36,949 nucleotides of DNA, from contig CAXDRX010000015.1 of NCBI GenBank assembly GCA_963991985.1, positions 1-36,949 of the forward strand, in the 5' to 3' direction. How positions within the stretch are numbered: position 1 is the first letter of the stretch; every line of letters begins with the position of its first letter. Below the pieces are notes generated by a model. The model saw only the letters and a list, made by a program, of their open reading frames with translations, was not told the DNA's origin and made no database searches. The position numbers were made by a program, and so were the translations under genes. The DNA is from MED-G17 sp963991985 (GTDB lineage Bacteria; Bacteroidota; Bacteroidia; NS11-12g; UBA9320). Positions 8,901 to 14,124 of the stretch are shown here, in pieces.

Positions 8901-9262
8901 TTGGCTCCAAGCTGAATGGTATTTAGTATTTTGTCTTCAATATCTTTAAAATGATATCCTACGATTTTTGCAGCTTCCTCCAACGTCATTTGTCTAAACC
9001 AATGGAGGGATTGTCCCAGAGGATAAAAAACGAGATACAAAAAGCCGATAAAAAAAAATAAAAAGATGCTTCCTACCGCCCAAGTTTTTGTGTTGGGTTG
9101 AAGGTAAAAGAAGAACTCGACAAAAAATAATATCAAAAAAATGAAGACAAGAATTCCCAGAAGCAAAAGACTGTGGGCAAAGGCTTTGTTGAAGTAATAT
9201 CTACGGATAAATTTTTTTAACTTAAAATGTAGATCGTTATAAGCCGTTTCTTTTTCTTTCAT
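5987..9262 (-). CDS. DUF4175 family membrane-anchored coiled-coil protein
   Basis: A 1091-aa protein matching the Bacteroidota DUF4175 family by its N-terminus and layout. Two transmembrane helices lie at about residues 25-52 and 60-82, with a third at about 160-178 (MACIPLGIVLFFGSF). Residues about 190-500 are a beta-rich, probably extracytoplasmic domain. From about 505 to the end it is extraordinarily rich in Lys, Gln and Glu and predicted to be almost continuous coiled coil (for example KQRQEELNKESKSLMDKE). The biochemical role is unknown; family members are thought to act at the cell envelope. It is the first gene of a two-gene unit and is divergent from the thioredoxin gene, with a 65-nt shared upstream region. 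The low-complexity tail would make homology searches noisy. Confidence 0.85.
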   Translation of the reverse strand: MKEKETAYNDLHFKLKKFIRRYYFNKAFAHSLLLLGILVFIFLILFFVEFFFYLQPNTKTWAVGSIFLFFFIGFLYLVFYPLGQSLHWFRQMTLEEAAKIVGYHFKDIEDKILNTIQLGAKVNQKQNELLLASIHQKAIEINPLNFFQAIDFSKTKHWLKMACIPLGIVLFFGSFSRDFRQSADRLYHFQQEYKEPSPFDFFWINTQNFGYKSEPIKILMQTVGQATPEKVEILINGFDYKMKKIGQDTFECTVKNPLDDIEFRFKAGDFFSKKYTIPVLKHPRIISCEMTLVYPPYTKIQPKKTRQIGFLEVPEGTIAKWQIKTENVHQTSVAYQNQLKYLDVSRQPAFQLDLTQDYNVCFKAVDSKKIRFDSIEYKIKCIQDKAPEIELKTTPDEEEKDFMHAAGIIKDDYGLGKLFLVVESKEKSQKIEIQKVGKGKIQTFAHSFRISDLAPPGESFSFFYRVYDNNAILGPQFTDSKTNQIKRLSKKEMEKKVALQKEEIQNSFGQSDKKLDDLNSKLSEMKIDVLQKEMDWETKNKLQNILKEHQESLQKLEKIGKEFNKKNQREKDLLDLDEDLKQRQEELNKESKSLMDKEIKKLLEEIEKLMDKNQWESLPEKLNQLSKSNQEVKNQLERLKELFKELELEKLSRQTAKKLELLAKKQLALAKQKSDSVTQKEIQKAFEKIKNDLDQIDQQNKGLQSPKKLNNGKDKQKQIDSTLKKINENIKNQQIKNTKKNQQSAGEQMEKLGQDLKEMMMEANQKQYQEDYNHLRMILENLLQLSFDQEELLLQYQSSRSYQKSLTRKQKSIQQDFVLVKDSLQALSTRVPEINKIVKKKIRIIEEAIEDVKIKMKSKEWPYVPVKQQTVMKEMNELANLMQDILGKMQEQMKALSKAKSQGKPSMACKKPGQGKKPKQGEGAEISKMQQSLKKQLMKLHQNLQTGQKPGAKDFAEAAQIQGEIREKLAKFRKEMNQKGEISLGNQIKQTEKLMDDIEKNLFNKQLNQNMINRIKKIETRLLSHQNAEQKQRESQKRQGKEGPQIIPKTPKELEAFLKQTQNSKEQLKQIAPHWNQYYKNKAENYLRSIQ

Positions 9263-9312
9263 TCGGTTACCTAAAAGTTTGATTCCAAAATAAATGCAAA
9301 ATCAAATCGTTG

Positions 9313-9320
9313 TACCTTTG
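9313..9320 (+). promoter_or_regulatory. -7 promoter box TACCTTTG
   Basis: An exact TAnnTTTG match 7 nt before the thioredoxin ATG at 9328. No clear -33 TTTG is present at 19-21 nt. The same octamer, TACCTTTG, precedes rpmH, where the spacing to a TTG is ideal. Confidence 0.45.
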
Positions 9321-9327
9321 TAACAAT

Positions 9328-9819
9328 ATGCAATTTAGATATTTTATTGTTTGGTTAGTCTTGCTAATTCCAAGTTTGGTTTTTGCTCAAGAAACAGTAG
9401 AAAAGAATAAATTGGAATGGTTGGATTGGAATGAAGGTTTTACAAAGGCTCAAAAAGAGAAAAAAATAGCCCTAATCGATGCCTACACAGATTGGTGTGG
9501 ATGGTGCAAAAAGATGGATAGAGACACCTATGCCAAGCCAAGTGTTGCAGAAAAAATCAAGGACAGATTTGTTCCCATTAAATTCAATCCTGAATTGAAA
9601 CGAACTTACCAAACCCCCAATGGAGAAATGACAGGAAGGCAGTTGTTGTTGCAACTTTCCAACAATCGGCCTTCTGGATACCCCACTACCTTTTTTTATT
9701 TGCCCAATAAAAATGAAATATTGCCGGTTCCGGGCTATCATGGAGAGAAAGATTTTAATGAATTGCTTGACAAGATTGTCAAATACAGCAAAGGGGAAAT
9801 AGAACTTATTCAGAACTAA
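9328..9819 (+). CDS. Periplasmic thioredoxin-fold protein
   Basis: The product (163 aa) has an N-terminal signal peptide (MQFRYFIVWLVLLIPSLVFA, then Gln21) and a thioredoxin fold with active site CGWC at residues 57-60 in DAYTDWCGWCKKMD. The cis-Pro loop is SGYPTTFFY. This is the thioredoxin_7 / DUF255-like arrangement of exported Bacteroidota thioredoxins, which reduce or isomerise disulfides of envelope proteins. The ATG at 9328 is preferred over an in-frame TTG at 9310: it begins the signal peptide and lies just after the TACCTTTG box. It leads a four-gene plus-strand run with rlmD 12 nt downstream. The specific substrate is unknown. Confidence 0.88.
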   Translation: MQFRYFIVWLVLLIPSLVFAQETVEKNKLEWLDWNEGFTKAQKEKKIALIDAYTDWCGWCKKMDRDTYAKPSVAEKIKDRFVPIKFNPELKRTYQTPNGEMTGRQLLLQLSNNRPSGYPTTFFYLPNKNEILPVPGYHGEKDFNELLDKIVKYSKGEIELIQN

Positions 9820-9831
9820 ATTTAAAAAAGA

Positions 9832-11247
9832 GTGGGGCGAAAATCTCGGAGGAAGGGACCTTCCGTTTACCAAAAGGTGCAAATTACATCTTTGAGTTCC
9901 ATGGGCTATGGTATTGGGAAAACAGAAGATGGAAAAATTCTTTTTGTAGAAAAAGCAGCCCCTGGAGATTGTTTGGACGTTCATATTGTGGGTAGAAAGA
10001 AAAAATTTTCTCTTGGGAAAATTATTCAAATTCATGAAGCCGCAAAAGACAGAATCAAATCAAATTGTGAGCATGCAGATCTATGTGGAGGTTGTAAATG
10101 GCAGCATATCGATTATCAAGAGCAATTGCATTGGAAATCGCAACAAGTGAAAGATGCTTTTGAAAAAATCGGTCAATTTCAAATGGAAAATATTTTTCAT
10201 GAGATATTGCCTTCCAAAGAAACCTTTCATTATCGCAACAAGATGGACTTCTCATTCACCAACAAGAAGTGGTTAATGAAAGAGGAAATGAACAAAAATT
10301 CAGAAAATCAAAATGGTATTGGTTTACACATACCTGGGCGATTTGACAAAGTTTTGCAACTAAACAAATGCTGGCTTCAGGAAGACTTACACAATAAGAT
10401 GAGAAAATTTATTTTTGATTTCGCCCAAAATCATAAGCTAACTTTTTTTGACCTCCGCAAACAAGAAGGGCTTCTTCGTTCTCTCATTTTCAGAAACAAT
10501 AGGCTAGGGCATTGGATGGTCATATTGGTGGTTACCAACAAAACACACCCAAAATTGGTGGCGCTTCAAAAAGCAATGCAGGTGCAGTTCCCAAACATCA
10601 TTTCTTTTTATACCATGGAAAACACCAAAGCCAATGATTCCATTTTTGACTTAGAAGTGGATTTGAATTTTGGCCAAGAATTTCTACTTGAAACTTTGGC
10701 TGGGCTCAAGTTTCAGATAAGGCCCAAATCATTTTTTCAAGTAAATGTTCCACAGGCGGAAAGACTTTTTGATTTGGCACTCGGGATGGTAGATTGGTCG
10801 AATGTAAATCTAGCTTACGATATTTATTGTGGAACCGGCACCATCACTCTTTTGGCTGCAAAAAGGTGTAAAAAAATAGTGGGAATTGAAGCCATAGAGC
10901 AAGCAGTAGAGGATGCTCGGGAAAATGCGCGAGCAAATCAAGTCAAAAATGCCTTTTTTGAGTTTGGTGAGGCAAGGAAAGTACTTTCAGAAGATTTCAA
11001 AATCAGTTATCCCAATCCCGACTTGATCATTACAGATCCACCCAGAGCAGGGATGCATCCCGATGTCATTCAAACAATATGTGCACTAAAAACACCACAA
11101 CTGTTGTACATTAGTTGTAATCCTGCAACCCAGGCAAGGGATTTATATTTGATGAAAGACATTTATGACATTCAAAAGGTCCAACCCATTGATATGTTCC
11201 CGCAAACGCCACACGTTGAAAATATCGCCTATTTACAATTAAAATAA
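9832..11247 (+). CDS. rlmD: 23S rRNA (uracil-C5)-methyltransferase, RlmD/RumA type
   Basis: This 471-aa enzyme uses SAM to make 5-methyluridine in RNA, most likely 23S rRNA U1939. An N-terminal TRAM domain (about residues 10-70) is followed by [4Fe-4S] ligands C79, C85 and C88, with a probable fourth, C180, in LNKCW. The Rossmann methyltransferase part has YDIYCGTGTITLL for SAM, TDPPRAGMH, and the nucleophilic cysteine in YISCNPAT near the C-terminus. The start is GTG at 9832: an in-frame TAA lies 9 nt upstream, and the next ATG would delete the start of the TRAM domain. RlmD and RlmCD/TrmA-like paralogues are hard to separate without alignment, so the exact target is inferred. Confidence 0.9.
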   Translation: MGRKSRRKGPSVYQKVQITSLSSMGYGIGKTEDGKILFVEKAAPGDCLDVHIVGRKKKFSLGKIIQIHEAAKDRIKSNCEHADLCGGCKWQHIDYQEQLHWKSQQVKDAFEKIGQFQMENIFHEILPSKETFHYRNKMDFSFTNKKWLMKEEMNKNSENQNGIGLHIPGRFDKVLQLNKCWLQEDLHNKMRKFIFDFAQNHKLTFFDLRKQEGLLRSLIFRNNRLGHWMVILVVTNKTHPKLVALQKAMQVQFPNIISFYTMENTKANDSIFDLEVDLNFGQEFLLETLAGLKFQIRPKSFFQVNVPQAERLFDLALGMVDWSNVNLAYDIYCGTGTITLLAAKRCKKIVGIEAIEQAVEDARENARANQVKNAFFEFGEARKVLSEDFKISYPNPDLIITDPPRAGMHPDVIQTICALKTPQLLYISCNPATQARDLYLMKDIYDIQKVQPIDMFPQTPHVENIAYLQLK

Positions 11248-11252
11248 TATCA

Positions 11253-11618
11253 ATGGATAGCAGTCAAAAAAAGTTAGAATTACTCCGAAAAGAATTGACC
11301 AACACCGCTGTTGTTTTAAAAGTTGCAAGTCAGCGACTTCTGGGCACCAAGGCTACCCAACATCCTATATTTATTGCACATACCGATGGCAAAATCAGTT
11401 ATGGAATTGAAATTATTGATGGGGACGAGCATGATTTGAAATGGTCGATCCGTTTGGCAACTCTTGAGGATTTTATTGATTGGCAATTTATCCCAAAAGA
11501 CAGAACAGAATTTTTTAAAGAAACGTATAAAAGTCCCGTAGATTTTGCCTGCATATTTTTGGCCAGTCAAGACATGGGAAAATTTATCTTCTATCCCTTT
11601 CCTAAAGATGAAACCTGA
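11253..11618 (+). CDS. Conserved small protein of unknown function
   Basis: The product (121 aa) is unrecognised, with no signal peptide or membrane segment. An N-terminal helix (about residues 1-30, LELLRKELTNTAVVLKVA) is followed by a mixed, aromatic-rich domain with an acidic stretch (GDEHDLKW) and a C-terminal hydrophobic strand (KFIFYPF). It starts 5 nt after the rlmD stop and overlaps the start of the glycosyltransferase gene by 11 nt, so the three genes are translationally packed. The context (rRNA methylation, cell-surface glycosylation) does not indicate a role. Confidence 0.75.
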   Translation: MDSSQKKLELLRKELTNTAVVLKVASQRLLGTKATQHPIFIAHTDGKISYGIEIIDGDEHDLKWSIRLATLEDFIDWQFIPKDRTEFFKETYKSPVDFACIFLASQDMGKFIFYPFPKDET

Positions 11619-12645
11619 GCTGTCGGTCATCATACTAAACTACAATACTGCTGAATTGTTGGAAAGTCTTCTGCCGAGTGTTCTTGCCAGTACCTATGAA
11701 AATTTGAGAATTATTGTTGCCGACAATGGCAGTACGGATGCTTCGGTGCTCATGCTGAAAGAGAAGTTTAGCGATGTCGAAGTCATAGAGATGTTTGAAA
11801 ATAAGGGTTTTGCAGGTGGCTACAATGAAGCAATTTCGCGCATAGAAACCGATTATGTTGTGTTGTTAAATTCAGATGTGAAGGTGGAGAAAAACTGGTT
11901 GCTTCCTTTGATAGATTTTGCAATTTCACACCCGAATGTTGGGGCAATTCAACCAAAAATAAAGTCGTTTTATGACAATGACTTTTTTGAATATGCCGGT
12001 GCATCCGGTGGCTTTTTAGATATTTTTGGGTATCCATTTTGTAGAGGAAGAATTTTTGATGAAATAGAGAGAGACAATGGTCAGTACGACAACAATCAAG
12101 AGATTTTTTGGGCCTCAGGCGCCGCCTTTTTGGTCAAGCAGGAGGTCTATCAAAAACTGGGTGGTTTGGATGAAAAATTTTTTGCGCACATGGAAGAAAT
12201 AGACTTATGTTGGCGAATAAAAAATGCGGGATATAAGAATTATGTTGTTCCTCAATCGGTTGTTTATCACATTGGTGGGGGTACACTTGCGGAGGGCTCA
12301 AAAAAGAAATTTTATCTGAACTTTAGAAATAGTTTATTGATGCTCACAAAAAATTTAAAGGCAAAAGACTTGTGGATTTTATTTGTTCGGTTTTTTATTC
12401 TAGACTATTTGTCAATGATAAAATTTATTCGAGATGGTAGGGCCTACTTAGTGATTCAAGTTTTTAGGGCACAAATACATTTTGTAAAATCCTTTCATGA
12501 AGCCTGGCAAAAACGCTCGATTATGAATACATCAATTAAAGGGCTTTCAGGCATTTATCCAAAAAGTTTGGTTTATCAGTTTTTTATCAAAGGAAAAAGG
12601 AAATACATAGATTTGGTCAAAAAAAAGTCACCTGACTTTTGGTAG
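11608..12645 (+). CDS. Family 2 glycosyltransferase (rhamnosyltransferase-like)
   Basis: A 345-aa GT-A fold enzyme of GT family 2, WbbL/rhamnosyltransferase-like. It has the N-terminal SVIILNYNT, the nucleotide-binding DNGSTD at about residues 39-44, and the LNSDVKV DxD-equivalent near 89-95. The acceptor-side block includes FFAHMEEIDLCWRIKNAGY. A hydrophobic C-terminal helix (LWILFVRFFILDYLSMIKF) may associate with the inner membrane. It probably adds a sugar to a lipid-linked glycan, lipopolysaccharide or exopolysaccharide, but donor and acceptor cannot be read from sequence. The start is ATG at 11608, overlapping the previous gene; the extra upstream residues lack family similarity. No other polysaccharide genes are nearby. 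The stop codon sits at the base of the terminator hairpin. Confidence 0.88.
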   Translation: MKPELSVIILNYNTAELLESLLPSVLASTYENLRIIVADNGSTDASVLMLKEKFSDVEVIEMFENKGFAGGYNEAISRIETDYVVLLNSDVKVEKNWLLPLIDFAISHPNVGAIQPKIKSFYDNDFFEYAGASGGFLDIFGYPFCRGRIFDEIERDNGQYDNNQEIFWASGAAFLVKQEVYQKLGGLDEKFFAHMEEIDLCWRIKNAGYKNYVVPQSVVYHIGGGTLAEGSKKKFYLNFRNSLLMLTKNLKAKDLWILFVRFFILDYLSMIKFIRDGRAYLVIQVFRAQIHFVKSFHEAWQKRSIMNTSIKGLSGIYPKSLVYQFFIKGKRKYIDLVKKKSPDFW

Positions 12646-12656
12646 GTGACTTTTTT
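12621..12656. terminator. Strong bidirectional Rho-independent terminator
   Basis: A perfect 13-bp stem, AAAAAAGTCACCT (12621-12633) with AGGTGACTTTTTT (12644-12656), encloses a 10-nt loop. The A-run and T-run make it work on either strand. It lies between the convergent glycosyltransferase and hsp20 genes. The left arm and loop lie within the last glycosyltransferase codons, and the TAG at 12643-12645 straddles the loop and the right arm. Confidence 0.88.
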
Positions 12657-12675
12657 GAGAAAATTAAAAACCAAA

Positions 12676-13110
12676 TCAGCTGATTTTTATCTTTTGGACC
12701 TTATCTCCCTTTCCCTTCGGGAGGGATATATTGAGCAATCCATTTTTTAGCTCTGCCTTGATGCTTTTACGATCTATATTTTGAGGCAATTGGAATTTTC
12801 TTTGGATTGACTCTGTTGCTAAATTTTGAAGGTGATAGTGCTTGGTTGTTTTTTCATTTTTGGTGTCAAGATTTGTCCTTACTTCTAACAGTTCATTGTC
12901 TATCGATATTTCTAGTTCTTCCTTAGATACTCCGGGAAGTGCCAATTCAATAGCAAATTCGTCGTCTGTTTCTGAGATATTTAGATGTCGATCTGAGGAA
13001 AAAATGGAAGGTCCTGAATCAAAAAGCCTTTGAACTGTGTCTTGGAAATTCGAAAAGAAAATGTCTTGCCCAATGGGTGAAAATACGGAATTACTTTTTA
13101 CTAAATTCAT
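12676..13110 (-). CDS. Small heat-shock protein, Hsp20/alpha-crystallin family
   Basis: A 144-aa ATP-independent holdase chaperone that binds unfolding proteins in the cytosol. The alpha-crystallin domain runs from about residue 38 to 138 (NISETDDEFAIELALPGV, KEELEISIDNELLEV). The C-terminal AELKNGLLNISLPK carries the family A-x-x-x-N-G-x-L signature. A short N-terminal arm precedes it. The ATG at 13110 gives the usual bacterial length; longer in-frame versions would add a Cys-rich stretch lying inside the upstream repeats. A one-mismatch -7 box, TGGATTTG, sits at 13149-13142. A palindrome repeated twice upstream may be its operator. Transcription is probably closed by the bidirectional hairpin downstream. 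Confidence 0.92.
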   Translation of the reverse strand: MNLVKSNSVFSPIGQDIFFSNFQDTVQRLFDSGPSIFSSDRHLNISETDDEFAIELALPGVSKEELEISIDNELLEVRTNLDTKNEKTTKHYHLQNLATESIQRKFQLPQNIDRKSIKAELKNGLLNISLPKGKGDKVQKIKIS

Positions 13111-13160
13111 TGTTTTGTTTTTTCCTAGGAGCTTGCAAAAACAAATCCATTTCAAAAAAC

Positions 13161-13179
13161 AAGACATTTTGTCTTAAAT
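13161..13179. repeat. 19-bp palindromic repeat, copy 1 (hsp20-proximal)
   Basis: AAGACATTTTGTCTTAAAT contains the inverted repeat AAGACA-TTT-TGTCTT (13161-13175). It is identical over 19 bp to copy 2, with starts 41 bp apart. It is centred about 30 bp upstream of the transcription start implied by the hsp20 box TGGATTTG, where a repressor site would cover the -33 region. On the minus strand it also reads as a short hairpin followed by G and six T residues, so part of a tandem terminator after lipA is the alternative. Confidence 0.6.
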
Positions 13180-13201
13180 TAAGTGAAATTAAGTCAAAAA
13201 A

Positions 13202-13220
13202 AAGACATTTTGTCTTAAAT
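13202..13220. repeat. 19-bp palindromic repeat, copy 2 (overlaps the lipA stop)
   Basis: AAGACATTTTGTCTTAAAT, identical to copy 1. The lipA stop codon (minus-strand TAA, 13217-13215) lies inside it. On the minus strand the 6-bp stem with AAA loop is followed directly by eight T residues, so this copy could act as a weak lipA terminator as well as, or instead of, an hsp20 operator. Confidence 0.6.
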
Positions 13221-14075
13221 ATGTTTTTCAGCATGGTAAGAGGACCTCACCATCGGACCAGATTCTACAATATCAAAACCAATTTCTTTTTCGCCAATCT
13301 CTTTAAATTTTGCAAACTCATGTGGATGCACAAAACGATCAACTTTAAGGTGCATGTGGGTGGGTTGCAGGTACTGACCCAATGTAAGCACATCACAGCC
13401 ATTTTGATAGAGATCTTTCATGATTTGAATGATTTCTGCTTCGGTTTCACCTAAGCCCAACATAACCCCCGACTTGGTTCTTGCACCCATTTCCTTGGTT
13501 TTTCTAATTTGTTCTAAGCTTCTGTGGTATTTGGCTTGAGGACGGACCAATCGGTATAACCTAGCAACGGTTTCCATATTGTGGGAAATGACTTCTGGTT
13601 TCTCATCGACAACGGTTTTAAGAGCATTCCAGTCTGCTTTGAAGTCGGGAATGAGCACTTCCATGGTGACTTGTGGATTGTTCTTGCGAACTTCTCGTAT
13701 GGTTGCAGCCCAAATAGAAGCACCTTTGTCCTTAAGTTCATCTCTATTTACTGAGGTAATCACAGCATGCTTGACTTTCATTTTTCGAATGGCCTCTGCT
13801 ACTTTTTGGGGTTCTTCAATATCGTATTCAGTAGGTCTCCCTGTTTTTACGGCACAAAATGAACACGAACGTGTGCAAATATTTCCTAGAATCATAAAGG
13901 TAGCTGTACCCGATCCCCAGCATTCAGCCATGTTTGGACATTTCCCGTCTTCGCATATGGTGTGAAGCCCGTTGTCTTTAACCAATTTTTTGACTTTTAC
14001 ATATTCCTCTCCAAAAGGAATTGAAATTTTAAGCCAATCTGGTTTGACTCTTTTTTTCGCTTTGGTGACTTCCAT
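13215..14075 (-). CDS. lipA: Lipoyl synthase (LipA)
   Basis: A 286-aa radical SAM enzyme that inserts two sulfurs into protein-bound octanoyl groups to make lipoate for 2-oxoacid dehydrogenases and glycine cleavage. The auxiliary [4Fe-4S] cluster ligands are C41, C46 and C52 (CEDGKCPNMAEC). The radical SAM CxxxCxxC ligands are C67, C71 and C74 (CTRSCSFC). The conserved RSSY near the C-terminus (residues 277-280) supplies the serine ligand. Length and motifs are normal. lipB is not in the window. The ATG at 14075 lies 49 nt downstream of the T9SS protein gene on the same strand; cotranscription is possible but there may be a separate promoter. The 3' end overlaps a palindromic repeat. Confidence 0.96.
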   Translation of the reverse strand: MEVTKAKKRVKPDWLKISIPFGEEYVKVKKLVKDNGLHTICEDGKCPNMAECWGSGTATFMILGNICTRSCSFCAVKTGRPTEYDIEEPQKVAEAIRKMKVKHAVITSVNRDELKDKGASIWAATIREVRKNNPQVTMEVLIPDFKADWNALKTVVDEKPEVISHNMETVARLYRLVRPQAKYHRSLEQIRKTKEMGARTKSGVMLGLGETEAEIIQIMKDLYQNGCDVLTLGQYLQPTHMHLKVDRFVHPHEFAKFKEIGEKEIGFDIVESGPMVRSSYHAEKHI

Positions 14076-14124
14076 ATCGGCAAATACTGTTCGTTGTAAT
14101 CAGATGCCTTTTGAAAAACAAAAA

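Noticed and set aside
9472..10035. 187-codon open frame on the minus strand across thioredoxin and rlmD
   Set aside because: It lies antisense to two clear genes, has no signal, domain or start support, and its composition follows the opposite strand.
13176..13194. Short direct repeat AAATTAAG between the twin palindromes
   Set aside because: Only eight bases in AT-rich DNA; too short to separate from chance and not a CRISPR or attachment site.
13077..13454. 125-codon plus-strand frame across the hsp20 start and lipA
   Set aside because: It is antisense to lipA and crosses the palindromic repeats; no recognisable protein features.
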